From Oceaniglobus trochenteri (GTDB lineage Bacteria > Pseudomonadota > Alphaproteobacteria > Rhodobacterales > Rhodobacteraceae), in the NCBI RefSeq assembly GCF_020529025.1, contig NZ_JACNMM010000006.1:1-64000 (forward strand): a stretch of DNA of 64,000 bases. Reading direction: 5' to 3'. Position 1 is the first letter of the stretch. Every line of letters begins with the position of its first letter. A program made the position numbers and the translations under genes. Shown here piece by piece: positions 51,707 to 61,146 of the stretch. Below the pieces are notes generated by a model. That model was not told the origin of the DNA, did no database searches, and saw nothing but the letters and a program-made list of their open reading frames with translations.

Positions 51707-52993
51707 TCAGCTCATCAGGAGGTTGGGCAGGAACAGCACGATTGCGGGGAACAGGCTGATCAACAGCAAGACCGCAAAGAGCGCCGCCAGCAGGGGCAGC
51801 GATTCGCGCACGAACGACCCGATATCGCAGCGGATGATCGTGCTGGTGGTATAGATCAGCGTGCCCACCGGCGGCGTCACGGCGGCAATCGTCAGGTTGA
51901 CCACCATCACGATGCCGAAATGCACCGGGTCGATCCCGACCGAGGCCGCAAGCGGCGCCAAGAGCGGCGTCAGGATGATCAGCGCGGCGGTGCCCTCCAC
52001 CAGCATCCCCACGAGGACAAGGAACAGGTTGATCGCCAGAAGCAGCAGCACCGGGTTTTCGGTGAACGACAAAAGGGCCTGCCCCGCGATGGTGGGGATC
52101 CTCTCCCACGACATGTAGAAACCGAAGGCCTGCGCGGCGCAGATGATCAGCATGATCACCGCTGTGCTGAGTGTCGCATCCGACAGGATGGCGGGCAGAT
52201 CGGCCAGTTTCATTTCGCGATAGACGACAAAGCCCACGAAAAGCGCATAGATCACGGCGATGGCCCCGGCCTCGGTCGGGGTCAGGATGCCGAAACGGAT
52301 GCCGCCGATGATGCCCACCGGCAGGCCAAGCGCCCAGAGGCTGGACCAGAGCGCGGCACCCCGTTCGCGGGCGGTGGCCGGCGCCTCGCGCGCGGGCAGG
52401 TATCCGCGCCGCCGCGACACCAGCGTGACGACAACCATCAGCGCGGCCCCCATCAGCAGGCCGGGAATGACGCCGCCCAGAAACAGCCGCCCGATCGAGA
52501 CATCGGCCAGGAAGCCATAGATCACCATGCCGATGCCCGGCGGAATGATCGGCGCAATGACCGATGACGTGGCGGTGACGGCACCCGAAAAGGCCCGGCC
52601 ATAGCCCTTGGCCTCCATTTCGGGCACCAGGATCTTGGCCTGCATCGCCGCATCGGCGTTCGACGATCCCGACATGCCGCCCATCAGCACGCTGAGGATC
52701 ACGTTCACCTGCGCCAGCCCGCCCACCATGTGGCCCACAAGGCTGTCGGCCAGGGCCATCATGCGGCGGGTCATGCCCGAATGGTTCATCAGGATGCCGG
52801 CAAGGATGAACAGCGGCACGGCCAGGATCGGAAAGGACTGGGTCACGCTGACCATGCGCTGGATGAAGATTTCCTGCGGCACGCCCTGGGCGGTGAAAAA
52901 GAAGGTCAGCGCGGCGATCCCGATGGCAAAGGCCACATGGGTGTTCAGCGCCATCAGCACCAGCATCACCAGCACCGGAAGAAATGTCATCAT
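51707..52993 (-). CDS. TRAP large permease (DctM), third system
   Basis: 428 residues. Motifs LFILAGILMNHSGMTRRMM, MGGMSGSSNADAAMQA, IAPIIPPGIGMVIYG and LTPTEAGAIAVIYA. ATGA overlap with its DctQ. Normal length for the family. Confidence 0.95.
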   Translation of the reverse strand: MMTFLPVLVMLVLMALNTHVAFAIGIAALTFFFTAQGVPQEIFIQRMVSVTQSFPILAVPLFILAGILMNHSGMTRRMMALADSLVGHMVGGLAQVNVILSVLMGGMSGSSNADAAMQAKILVPEMEAKGYGRAFSGAVTATSSVIAPIIPPGIGMVIYGFLADVSIGRLFLGGVIPGLLMGAALMVVVTLVSRRRGYLPAREAPATARERGAALWSSLWALGLPVGIIGGIRFGILTPTEAGAIAVIYALFVGFVVYREMKLADLPAILSDATLSTAVIMLIICAAQAFGFYMSWERIPTIAGQALLSFTENPVLLLLAINLFLVLVGMLVEGTAALIILTPLLAPLAASVGIDPVHFGIVMVVNLTIAAVTPPVGTLIYTTSTIIRCDIGSFVRESLPLLAALFAVLLLISLFPAIVLFLPNLLMS

Positions 52994-53502
52994 GGGGCGC
53001 CCCGCGTGGTGTCAGGTTTCAGGATCACCGCGATCTGATGCACGACCATCGACGCGACCGAAGCCGCCACCGCGCCATAGACCCAGGTGAAGGGAATCCG
53101 CAGGATGGGCGAAGGCCGCGCGGCCGAACTGATCGAAAGCTGCACCGCGTAATAAAGCGTGTAGCCGAGAAAGCCGAGGATCAGGAGGTTCACCGCAAAA
53201 CCGGTCAGCCGGTGCAGGCGCGGTGGCATCAGGTTGGTCAGCAGGTCGATACGCACATGCATGTCGCGGCGAAAGGCGGCCGCGGCACCGAAGAAGACCG
53301 CCCATGTAAAGGCAAGGGTCGAAAGTTCGACCGTCCATGTCGCCGCCGACGACATGACGTGGCGGCTGATCACGCCAAAGCCCACGCTGCCCACGACAAC
53401 GATCAGCGCGAGGGCGGCCAGCACCTCCTCCCAGCGAAGAAGAAGGTAGCGAAGCCCGCCTTTTCGGCGGGCCTCACCCTGGATCTTGTTCGATCCGTCC
53501 AT
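52990..53502 (-). CDS. TRAP small permease (DctQ), third system
   Basis: 170 residues from ATG 53502, which follows the binding-protein stop by one base (TGAC-ATG); the frame extending to 53607 is rejected. Four helices with VISRHVMSSAATWTVELST and RRDMHVRIDLLTNLMP. Confidence 0.91.
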   Translation of the reverse strand: MDGSNKIQGEARRKGGLRYLLLRWEEVLAALALIVVVGSVGFGVISRHVMSSAATWTVELSTLAFTWAVFFGAAAAFRRDMHVRIDLLTNLMPPRLHRLTGFAVNLLILGFLGYTLYYAVQLSISSAARPSPILRIPFTWVYGAVAASVASMVVHQIAVILKPDTTRGAP

Positions 53503-53503
53503 G

Positions 53504-54490
53504 TCAGTCGAGGATTTCACGCACGGTCTTGTAAAGATCGGGCGTCCAGTCGGGGAAGGCCGCGTAGACCGATTGCGTCTTTTCGCGCATGCTGTCGCGG
53601 TCGACATCGGTCACGAAGGTCACGCCCTGGCTTTCCAGCTGTTCGATCAGCTTGGCCTGCTTGGATTGCACGAGGTCGGTCATGAAATCGCCCGCGTCGA
53701 TCGAGGCCTGAAGCAGGATGTCCTGAAGATCCTCGGGCATCCCGGCGTAGAGATCCTTGTTCATCATCAGGCCGATCCAGGAATAGAAATGACCGGTCAT
53801 CGAAATGGTCTTGGCGTTTTCCTGAAGGCTGGCCCCGATGATCGAACCAAGGGGCGCTTCGGCCGCATCCACGACACCGGTGGCAAGGGCGCCGTAAACC
53901 TCGGACCAGGCGATCTGTTCGCCACGGGCGCCGAGGGCACCGAAGGTTTCAATCCACATGACGTTGGGCGGCACGCGGATGGTCAGCCCGTCGAAATCAT
54001 CGGCCGTCTTCACCGGCTGGTTCGAGATCACGTTGCGATCGCCGAAGAACCAGTTGAGCGACAGAAGCTCGAATTCGCTTTCCTGGCGCACGCGGTCGGT
54101 CATGCCCGAAAACCAGTCCGAGGCGAGGATCTTGGAAAAATCGCCCGGTTCATCCAGAAGGTAGGGCCCGTTCAGCACGCCGAAATCGGCAACGTAGTCC
54201 GAAAGATAACCGGGGTCGGCCAGGATGATCAGCGGCGCGCCAAGGCGGACCTGTTCGAACATCTCCTGGTTGGTGCCAAGCTGCCCGCCGGGGAAGACGC
54301 TGACCGTGATGCGTCCGTCGCTGCGTTCTTCGACCAGCTTGGCGAAATGCTCCAGCCCCTCCTGGATCGGTTCGCTGGCCGAGGTTACGTGAGGCAGACG
54401 GAACGCGTAGTCCTGTGCGAAGGCGGCATTGCCTGCCGTGACGGCACAGCCAAGCGCGACCATGCCCCCCAGATTGCGAAGATAGCTCAT
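53504..54490 (-). CDS. TRAP substrate-binding protein (DctP), third system
   Basis: 328 residues from ATG 54490, GGAGG 8 nt upstream. Signal peptide ends GNAAFAQ. DctP pattern: FAKLVEERSDGRITVSVFPGG, ligand Arg in GLTIRVPPNVMW, ALATGVVDAAEAPLG. First gene of a three-gene operon divergent from an IclR gene. Confidence 0.93.
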   Translation of the reverse strand: MSYLRNLGGMVALGCAVTAGNAAFAQDYAFRLPHVTSASEPIQEGLEHFAKLVEERSDGRITVSVFPGGQLGTNQEMFEQVRLGAPLIILADPGYLSDYVADFGVLNGPYLLDEPGDFSKILASDWFSGMTDRVRQESEFELLSLNWFFGDRNVISNQPVKTADDFDGLTIRVPPNVMWIETFGALGARGEQIAWSEVYGALATGVVDAAEAPLGSIIGASLQENAKTISMTGHFYSWIGLMMNKDLYAGMPEDLQDILLQASIDAGDFMTDLVQSKQAKLIEQLESQGVTFVTDVDRDSMREKTQSVYAAFPDWTPDLYKTVREILD

Positions 54491-54615
54491 GTTCAAATCC
54501 TCCCTGTTGGTTCCCGGCCAACCACGACCGGACGTTTCCCTGCCTGCCCTTGCAGGCGCGGCGGCTTCCGTGACGTTGCGTCTAGTGGGACACATAATCG
54601 CCCAATATGCAAAAC

Positions 54616-54636
54616 AATTTTTATTTGTAAAAAATT
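54616..54636. promoter_or_regulatory. AT-rich dyad between TRAP operon and divergent IclR gene
   Basis: AATTTTT-N6/7-AAAAATT in the 255-bp gap (54491-54745). Candidate operator for the divergently encoded IclR regulator. Confidence 0.4.
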
Positions 54637-54745
54637 CCGTGCTAAGCTCGCGTTATGCGTGTGGCCATGGCGAATTGCCCGGTGTGGTCCGCGATGCTAG
54701 GAAACGACGGACCGGACGCCACCGAAACCAGCACGGGATTCTGCC

Positions 54746-55525
54746 TTGAACCAAGCGCGCAGCACAGAGGCCAAGCCCAGGAAGGCCGGGGCACGGGCCG
54801 AGTACAGCTCTCCGGCGGTCGACAAGGCCGTGGACATCATCGAATTCCTGGCCTCACAGGGCGAAAGCGTCTCGATCACGGCCATCGCCGACGGGCTTGA
54901 GCGGTCGGTCGGTGAAATCTATCGCATCGTCCTGGCACTGGAACAGCGGCGGGTGGTCAGCCGCGATGAATCCAACGACAGGTTCCGCCTGTCGCTGCGC
55001 CTGTTCGAACTGGCCAACCGCTTTCCCCCGGTGGAACGTCTGGTTCAGGTCGCGCGGGTGGAAATGGACGCGCTGGCGCGCCGGGCGCGGCAATCCTGTC
55101 ACCTGGCCGTGGCCGAAGTGCGCGAGATCACGGTTGTCGCCACCCGCGAAAGCCCGCTGCCCATGCGTTACAGCGTGCGGATGGGATCAAGTTTCGACAT
55201 GTTCGAAACCAGTTCGGGTGTCGTGATCGCTGCATTTTCATCCGAGGTCGAACGCCAGCAGCGGCTGAAGTTCGTCAAGCCGGCGGCGCGCGCAGCCCTT
55301 GAGGAGCGGTTCGAACGGGTGCGCGCCCAGGGCTATGAGATGCGCGAAAGCCTGACGGTTTCGGGGCTCAGCAATATCTCGGTTCCGGTGCATTCCCAGC
55401 AGGGCAAGATCCTTGCGGCGCTGACCGTGCCCTATCTTGAACAGACCAAGGCAACGCTTGAGCCGGAGGGCGTGCTGGCCCTGCAGATCGCGGCAAGCGC
55501 CCGCATGACCAAGGGCCTTGGCTGA
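54746..55525 (+). CDS. IclR-family transcriptional regulator
   Basis: 259 residues from TTG 54746, preceded by CGGGA; start uncertain, and a conserved core begins at YSSPAVDKAVDIIEFLA (about residue 20). HTH: VSITAIADGLERSVGEIYRIV. GAF-like effector domain from about 80 (VEMDALARRARQSCHLAVA). Divergent from the third TRAP operon and convergent with the sugar/CoA operon; regulates one or both. Confidence 0.9.
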   Translation: MNQARSTEAKPRKAGARAEYSSPAVDKAVDIIEFLASQGESVSITAIADGLERSVGEIYRIVLALEQRRVVSRDESNDRFRLSLRLFELANRFPPVERLVQVARVEMDALARRARQSCHLAVAEVREITVVATRESPLPMRYSVRMGSSFDMFETSSGVVIAAFSSEVERQQRLKFVKPAARAALEERFERVRAQGYEMRESLTVSGLSNISVPVHSQQGKILAALTVPYLEQTKATLEPEGVLALQIAASARMTKGLG

Positions 55526-55548
55526 CGCGCACCGCGATACGGCCCGGT

Positions 55549-56295
55549 TCAGATGGTGATGCCACCGTCCACGTTGATCGCCTGTCCGTTTACGAAGCTG
55601 GAATCGTCGCTGCACAGGAAGGCGCAAAGTGCCGCCACTTCCTCGGGCTTGCCGAAACGTCCGGCGGGCTGGCGCTCGATGAAGAACCGATAGGCTTCGT
55701 CCTGGCTGCCCATCTTCTCGGCCAGTTCGTCGATCCTCTCGCGCAGGCTGGGGCTGTCCACGGTGCCGGGGCAGACCGCGTTGCAGCGGATCTTGTCGCC
55801 GATATGGTCGGCCGCCACCGCCTTGATCAGCCCGATCACCCCGCCCTTGGCGGCGCCGTATGCCACCCGCTTGGGATATCCCTTGATGGAACTCGCGACC
55901 GAGGCGATGGCGACGATGCTGCCGCCCTTCGCCTTCATCTGCGGCACCGTGGCGCCGATCACGTTATAGGCCGAGGTCAGCGTGATGTTCAGCGAGCGTT
56001 GCCAATCGGCGGGCGCGCATTCCTCAATGGTGCCCTGATGAACGTATCCCACCGCGTGCACCAGGCAATCGACCTGGCCCAGTCCGGCGAAATAGGCATG
56101 TACCGCGTCGTGGTCGGTGGCGTCCAGCGTCGTGGTCTGCGCCCCTTCAAGGCTTTCCAGAAGCTTGCCGTTCAGGTCCGAGGCATGGACCGTCGCGCCA
56201 TCGGCGATGAGGCGTTCGGCCACCATGCGCCCGATCCCCTGACCGGCCGCCGTGACCACCGCCGTCTTCCCGTCCAGCCGCCGTGGGTTCGTCAT
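55549..56295 (-). CDS. SDR-family oxidoreductase
   Basis: 248 residues. TAAGQGIG cofactor motif, Asp-38-type acidic residue (HASDLNG) favouring NAD, YxxxK as YGAAK, PG motif CPGTVDSPSLRERI and the ending VDGGITI. Close in pattern to 3-hydroxybutyrate or 2-keto-3-deoxy-L-fuconate dehydrogenases. Last gene of the leftward operon that begins beyond 64000, 20 bp after SMP-30. Confidence 0.92.
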   Translation of the reverse strand: MTNPRRLDGKTAVVTAAGQGIGRMVAERLIADGATVHASDLNGKLLESLEGAQTTTLDATDHDAVHAYFAGLGQVDCLVHAVGYVHQGTIEECAPADWQRSLNITLTSAYNVIGATVPQMKAKGGSIVAIASVASSIKGYPKRVAYGAAKGGVIGLIKAVAADHIGDKIRCNAVCPGTVDSPSLRERIDELAEKMGSQDEAYRFFIERQPAGRFGKPEEVAALCAFLCSDDSSFVNGQAINVDGGITI

Positions 56296-56315
56296 CTCTC
56301 TCGCTCCTGTCTATG

Positions 56316-57146
56316 TCATCCGTTGTACAACCCGGCCAGATCGACGTGGCTGATGTGCCAACGGCCCAGGTTGGCCGTCACCAGGTTGCCGTCTTTTAGC
56401 GCGATGTTGGTGGGATGTGCCAGAACCGTCGCCATCCGGTCTTCCACCAGAAGTTCCAGCCCGGCACCTTCGGACCAGCGCCAGATGCGCGAGGGTTCGT
56501 AGTTCGAGATCAGGATGTCGCCGTTGTCCATGACCATCACGCCATCGGGTACGGTCTCAAGGCCGTCAGTGACCACCTGCGCGGCCCCCGGTGCGCCGTC
56601 GTTGCCGATGGGCACGAAGGACAGGCGCGATTTCATGCTTTCGACAACGTAAAGCCCGCTGCCGTCGGGTTTCATGGCCATGCCGTTTGCAAAGCACAGC
56701 GGTTCGGTTGTCCAGCGGGCGCCCTCTCCGGTGGCAAGATCGTAGCGATAGACCGATCCGTCGGGTTCGATGGAATTCGACACATAGAGATGGCCGCGCG
56801 CATCATCCACCACGGCGTAATTCGGCACGTCGATGCCCCCCGAGGCGAAGCTGTCGAAGGCGCCGGTTCTTGCGTCATAGCGGAAAACGGCGGCATGTTT
56901 CATGTCACAGGCAAAGCAGTTTCCGGCCCCGTCAAAGGCGATGCCCAGAAGGAAGCCGCCGGTGCTGCCCATCAGTTCGATCCCCGAACCATCGGGTGCG
57001 ATGCGCACCAGTTCGCCACGTTCAGTTCCGGCCCAGACCGATCCGTCGGGGTGAACCGCCACGCCCTCGGGATGGGCCAGGCGGGGTTCGGAGAAGGTGC
57101 CGTCGAAGAAGACAGATGCGGCACTGTCGGGAAGCAGGGGTTTCAC
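56316..57146 (-). CDS. SMP-30/gluconolactonase/LRE-family protein
   Basis: 276 residues. Six-bladed propeller features: an N-terminal Glu-containing strand (EGVAVHPDGSVWAGTERGELV), conserved Asn in VSNSIEPDG and CFANGMAMKPDG, and the metal Asp in VPDGVMVMDNGDILI. Hydrolyses sugar lactones in known members. It is ATGA-coupled to the CoA transferase, in an operon with a ribose-type importer and epimerase-like protein, so a lactone intermediate is plausible. Confidence 0.88.
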   Translation of the reverse strand: MKPLLPDSAASVFFDGTFSEPRLAHPEGVAVHPDGSVWAGTERGELVRIAPDGSGIELMGSTGGFLLGIAFDGAGNCFACDMKHAAVFRYDARTGAFDSFASGGIDVPNYAVVDDARGHLYVSNSIEPDGSVYRYDLATGEGARWTTEPLCFANGMAMKPDGSGLYVVESMKSRLSFVPIGNDGAPGAAQVVTDGLETVPDGVMVMDNGDILISNYEPSRIWRWSEGAGLELLVEDRMATVLAHPTNIALKDGNLVTANLGRWHISHVDLAGLYNG

Positions 57147-58918
57147 GTCTCATCCTCCGTTTCGCTCAGTCCGACCACCTTCAGCGTGGCCGCCCGGTCG
57201 CGCGCCAGCACATCGTCCAGAAGGGCGGCGCGGTCTTTCGAGCCGACAAACTCCAACCGCCGCAACCCGATCGGGTCAACATGGTTGCGCAGCAGGAACA
57301 GGTCTTCGGCACTGGGCGGTTCGACTTCGCGGCAGTTCGGGTGGAACAGGGTCTTGAACCCGGTCGCCTCGGTGATCTGGTCGCGGCTGACGCCCGGCAT
57401 GATCTCGGTCACCACCAGTTGCCCGGCGCCCTCATCATGGCGGAAGACGCAGAGGTTGGTGAAGACCAGCGTATCGCCGGGGCGATACCCCGCCGCCTGT
57501 CGCGCCTTGGCGTCGCGGATGCCACGGGCAGCGCTGACCACCTCGACCGTTTCCACCAGCGCCTGCGCGCTGTGGCGCGGGACGTAGACCACGAAATCCC
57601 GGTGCATGTTGGCCACATCGGCCATGCCCCCCTGCCCCGGCAGGCGCAGCTTGCCGCCCGAAGGCTTGCTGATCTCAAGCGTATTGGTGCGGCCCTGCGC
57701 GTCGATCTGGGCGGTGCCCACGATCTCGCTGGTGACGAAACCGCCCTGGTATGCGTTCCAATAGGTATCTTCGCCACCGGTCAGCTGGACGGCAGAGTCG
57801 GCATCCATCGCCTCGACCATGGTAAGCGACATGGGCCCGGCGGCGATGTCCACATGCCCGCCGCTGAGCGTGGTGATGATCATGTCCGGCGCATGGGTCA
57901 TCTTCGCCAGCCGGTAGGCCACGTTGCCCAGGGGCGAAACGGCCCCGGCGCTGGCATAGCTGTCGTTGTCCAGCGTTCGGGCGATGCGCACCGCCATGAT
58001 CTCGTCCACCGTGGCCGGGGTGTCGTCGGCCACCGCCAGTGGGCGGAACCGGTCGGCCCGCATGGCGGCGCGGGGGGCCTTCGCGGCCAGCCGCAGGCGG
58101 CGGGGCACCGTGCTACCGATTTCCTCGGCCGTGGCGCGAAGATCGCGGCTTTCGGCCAGACGGCGCAGGGCGGGCCAGTCGTTGGCGTAATGGGGCAGGC
58201 AGGAACAGGGATAGGCACCGCCCGGCACATGGGCGATGGCGCTGATCTTGTTGCGCCCGATCACCACGCCGCGCCCGTCGCGGTTGAGCGTTCCCACCGG
58301 CACGATCTCTTCGACCGTCACCAGAACCTTTGCCGCCGCGCCCGCCTGCACCTTGTCCAGAGCATGGGCGCCCACGATTTCCACGTTGCCCTGCGTATCG
58401 GCGCGGGCCGCGTGCATCAGGAACACGTCGATCTCGCGCGCTTCGACCAGCGCCATGTCGCGCCCCGAGACGGGATCGGTGAAGGGGTGCATCGCAGGGC
58501 AACGCTCCATCACCGAGGCGCCCTCGGGCACCTGCATGGGCAGGAAGGGCAGGTTCTGTTCACGGGCGCGGAAGGCATTGATCAGGGCCAGCGCGGGCCA
58601 GTCGTTCATCGGCACCTCGCCAGATTCCACCGCGCGGCGGAAACGGGGGGCCAGCCCGAAGATGTCGAGGCTGGAAAAACAGATGTCGATGCTGCCCACG
58701 GCGCCCGACTCCAGCAGGAATTCCAGCGGCAGGCCACCCGCCCAGCTTAGATACCGCAGGTCGCGCAAATCGCGCCCCGCCAACTCGCGGATCAGGGCCA
58801 TGGGCAGGCGGGCAAAGTGGTGCCCGCCGATGGAAATGGAGCTGCCCGAGGTGACCTGATCGGCCAGTTCGCTCAGCGTCAGGAACGGGGGGCGGTTGGG
58901 TTTGACGAGGGTCTTCAT
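57143..58918 (-). CDS. Fused two-domain class I CoA transferase (IpdAB/Gct-like)
   Basis: 591 residues from ATG 58918, overlapping the upstream stop (ATGA). The N-terminal half has alpha-subunit features (SISIGGHHFARLPMALIREL, LRYLSWAGGLPLEFLL). The C-terminal half has beta-subunit features (VAYRLAKMTHAPDMIITTLSGG, GVSRDQITEATGFKTLFHP). Both subunits of the usual heterodimer are in one chain. It transfers CoA between carboxylates; the substrate is unknown. Confidence 0.82.
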   Translation of the reverse strand: MKTLVKPNRPPFLTLSELADQVTSGSSISIGGHHFARLPMALIRELAGRDLRDLRYLSWAGGLPLEFLLESGAVGSIDICFSSLDIFGLAPRFRRAVESGEVPMNDWPALALINAFRAREQNLPFLPMQVPEGASVMERCPAMHPFTDPVSGRDMALVEAREIDVFLMHAARADTQGNVEIVGAHALDKVQAGAAAKVLVTVEEIVPVGTLNRDGRGVVIGRNKISAIAHVPGGAYPCSCLPHYANDWPALRRLAESRDLRATAEEIGSTVPRRLRLAAKAPRAAMRADRFRPLAVADDTPATVDEIMAVRIARTLDNDSYASAGAVSPLGNVAYRLAKMTHAPDMIITTLSGGHVDIAAGPMSLTMVEAMDADSAVQLTGGEDTYWNAYQGGFVTSEIVGTAQIDAQGRTNTLEISKPSGGKLRLPGQGGMADVANMHRDFVVYVPRHSAQALVETVEVVSAARGIRDAKARQAAGYRPGDTLVFTNLCVFRHDEGAGQLVVTEIMPGVSRDQITEATGFKTLFHPNCREVEPPSAEDLFLLRNHVDPIGLRRLEFVGSKDRAALLDDVLARDRAATLKVVGLSETEDET

Positions 58919-59931
58919 GAACGCTCCAGTTCCGCCACCGAGATGCGATAGCGGATCGTGAGGGGGGTATCGAGTGTCAGCGGCACACAGGTGGGCGTGC
59001 CGGTCGCGTTGATGGGGTTTTCGGCGCGGGCCATGTCGGGCGACATGCCGAAGGGCGAACACAGCGGCTCCAACCCCACGCAGAGGTGCCGGCTCTTCCA
59101 GGGCGCGGCACTGCGGCCCCGGTTGGAATACCAGATCAGCAGGCTGGGCAGAACGTCGCGGTCCCAGTCAAAGGTCATGCGATAGCCGGCGTCGTGATTG
59201 GCCAGGGCGATTGGCCCCGCCATCCCGTCAAGCTCCAACAGGTCTTCGCCCGGCGCATCGAAGGGTAGCAGCGCGGCGTCGATCATGCCGCCGCTGCGCC
59301 CCGGCACGGCATTCAGGCTGTCGAACGCCTTGGCGCTGGCAAAGATCGGCGCCTCGGGTTCTACGGTGGCCGGGTGCGTCCAGCCGCGCATGAAGCGGCC
59401 CGGTTCGATCACCGCCCGCCCCACCGCGCGGGGCAAGGCGAAACAGCCATGCAGCGCCAGGGGTTCGCAGGACGCGCGGCGCATGGTCACGGTCAGTTCG
59501 AAATCCAGCGCGGCGGCATCCGGGTCGGGCCGCACCACCCGGCGCAGGCACTTCACCGCGTGATCCTCGGGGTAATCGACGCGCAGGGCGATGTGGTCTT
59601 CGGCCGCCGCCTCGAAGGTCCAATCGACGTTCGAGGCATAGCCGTGAGGGTGTTCCACCTCTGCCCGCGCCTCGATCTCGCCGGGCCAGTCGGCGGGATA
59701 GTCGTCGGAGGGAAAGGGATAGCCGAAGGGCACGCAGGGCCATTCACCGCGCAAGCCCGCCGTCAGCCCGCCCTGGGCCGTCACCTCGGGTTCGTCGAAC
59801 CACGGGGCGATGTGGAACGGGCTGACCTGCCGCCCGTCCCCCAGAACGAAGGAGGTCGGCCCGATCATTCCGCCCAGGGCATTGACGCTGACGACGCCAT
59901 GCCGCCAGGCAAGGGTGCGGGCCTTGTCCAT
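58915..59931 (-). CDS. Aldose 1-epimerase-like (galactose mutarotase fold) protein
   Basis: 338 residues from ATG 59931 (a GTG one codon earlier also overlaps the CaiB stop). The beta-sandwich pattern is recognisable (HGYASNVDWTFEAAAEDH, LALHGCFALPR, FDWDRDVLPSLLIWYSNRG, CVGLEPLCSPFG). His and Glu candidates for mutarotation are His96/His-containing EHPHGYAS and the Glu of GLEP. Substrate unknown; it fits a sugar operon. Confidence 0.75.
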   Translation of the reverse strand: MDKARTLAWRHGVVSVNALGGMIGPTSFVLGDGRQVSPFHIAPWFDEPEVTAQGGLTAGLRGEWPCVPFGYPFPSDDYPADWPGEIEARAEVEHPHGYASNVDWTFEAAAEDHIALRVDYPEDHAVKCLRRVVRPDPDAAALDFELTVTMRRASCEPLALHGCFALPRAVGRAVIEPGRFMRGWTHPATVEPEAPIFASAKAFDSLNAVPGRSGGMIDAALLPFDAPGEDLLELDGMAGPIALANHDAGYRMTFDWDRDVLPSLLIWYSNRGRSAAPWKSRHLCVGLEPLCSPFGMSPDMARAENPINATGTPTCVPLTLDTPLTIRYRISVAELERS

Positions 59932-61136
59932 CACGCCTCTTCCACGGTCAGGTCGCCCGCCTGTTCCAGCGCGGCGATCTCATCGGAATCGATGCCGTAT
60001 TCGGCCAGTATCTCGCGCCCGTGTTCGCCGATCATCGGGGCCGGGCGGCGGATTTCAGGCTGCGTCGCGCTCATCCGCACGATGGGGCCGATGCCCTTCA
60101 CTTCGCCCGCCTTGGGGTGGTGATAGCTTTGGATGATGCCCAGGTGTTCCACCTGCGGGTCCTGCGTTGCGCCGCGGAAATCCTTGACCTCGGCAGTCCA
60201 GACATCGGCGTCGAGAAGAATCTGCAACAGCTCTTCGCAGTCAAAGCCCTTCGTCACCTCGTTCACCGCCTCCCAGATCTCGTCGCGCTTGGCGTAAAGC
60301 TGATCGCGGGTGTCGTAGTGCAGCAGGTGCTCGGCCCCCAGCGTTTCCATCAGGTGCCGGAACGGGCTCATGGCGATGGAGACATATTTGCCGTCACGGG
60401 TGGCATAGATGCCGAAGGGCGCTTCGGCGCCCGGGTGGCCGATGCCGGAATTGGGGCGTTCGAAATCGCGGCCCAGGTTCATCACGGACACATATTCCTG
60501 GTTCAGATGCGCCATGAGCGAGGCCATGAGGTTCACCTCGATCTTCTGGCCCTTGCCCGACCGTTCGCGCCAGACCAGCGCGGCCAGGATGCCATAGACC
60601 ATGTTCATCGCGCCCAACTGGTCGGGAAGGCCCGCGCCCAGCGGCACCGGCGGCTGATCGCCGCGCCCGGTGGCGGCGGCCACCCCCGTCAGCCCCTGAA
60701 TTAGCATGTCCTGCCCGGGGCGTGACACGTAGGGCCCGCTTTCGCCATAGCCGGAACCGGAGCAATAGATGATCCTCTCGTTCACCTTGCGGAAATCCTC
60801 ATAGCCATAGCCCAACCGCTCCAGCACGCCGGGGCGGAAGTTCTGCACCACCACGTCGGCGGACTTTGCCATGTCCATGATGATCTCATGCACCCGGGGC
60901 GATTTGAGGTTCAGGGCGATCGACCGCTTGTTGCGGTTCCACGACAGGAAGCTGGGGCTTTCACTGCCGCCGACCCATTCGTTGAAGAAGGTCATGCCGC
61001 GGAACATGTCGCCCTTGCCCGCGCGTTCGATCTTGATGATGTCGGCGCCCATGTCCCCCAGCATCTGCGTGGCCAGCGGCCCCTGCAACAGATGGCTGAA
61101 ATCCAGGACCTTGATGCCGTCCAGTGCCTTTTCCAT
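59931..61136 (-). CDS. CaiB/BaiF-family CoA transferase
   Basis: 401 residues. DGIKVLDFSHLLQGPLATQ, DMGADIIKIERAGKGDMF, VQNFRPGVLERLGYG and catalytic Asp in SRPGQDMLIQGLTG. Second class III CoA transferase in the window; here beside a class I enzyme, so this pathway may have two CoA-transfer steps. Confidence 0.94.
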   Translation of the reverse strand: MEKALDGIKVLDFSHLLQGPLATQMLGDMGADIIKIERAGKGDMFRGMTFFNEWVGGSESPSFLSWNRNKRSIALNLKSPRVHEIIMDMAKSADVVVQNFRPGVLERLGYGYEDFRKVNERIIYCSGSGYGESGPYVSRPGQDMLIQGLTGVAAATGRGDQPPVPLGAGLPDQLGAMNMVYGILAALVWRERSGKGQKIEVNLMASLMAHLNQEYVSVMNLGRDFERPNSGIGHPGAEAPFGIYATRDGKYVSIAMSPFRHLMETLGAEHLLHYDTRDQLYAKRDEIWEAVNEVTKGFDCEELLQILLDADVWTAEVKDFRGATQDPQVEHLGIIQSYHHPKAGEVKGIGPIVRMSATQPEIRRPAPMIGEHGREILAEYGIDSDEIAALEQAGDLTVEEA

Positions 61137-61146
61137 TTCGTTTCCT

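Noticed and set aside
50007-52109. 700-codon minus-strand His/Asp/Arg-rich frame
   Set aside because: Antisense across two TRAP genes; composition is that of a shadow frame.
54694-54745. ATG at 54694 as start of the IclR gene
   Set aside because: Not in frame with the IclR coding sequence (52 bp from the TTG start).
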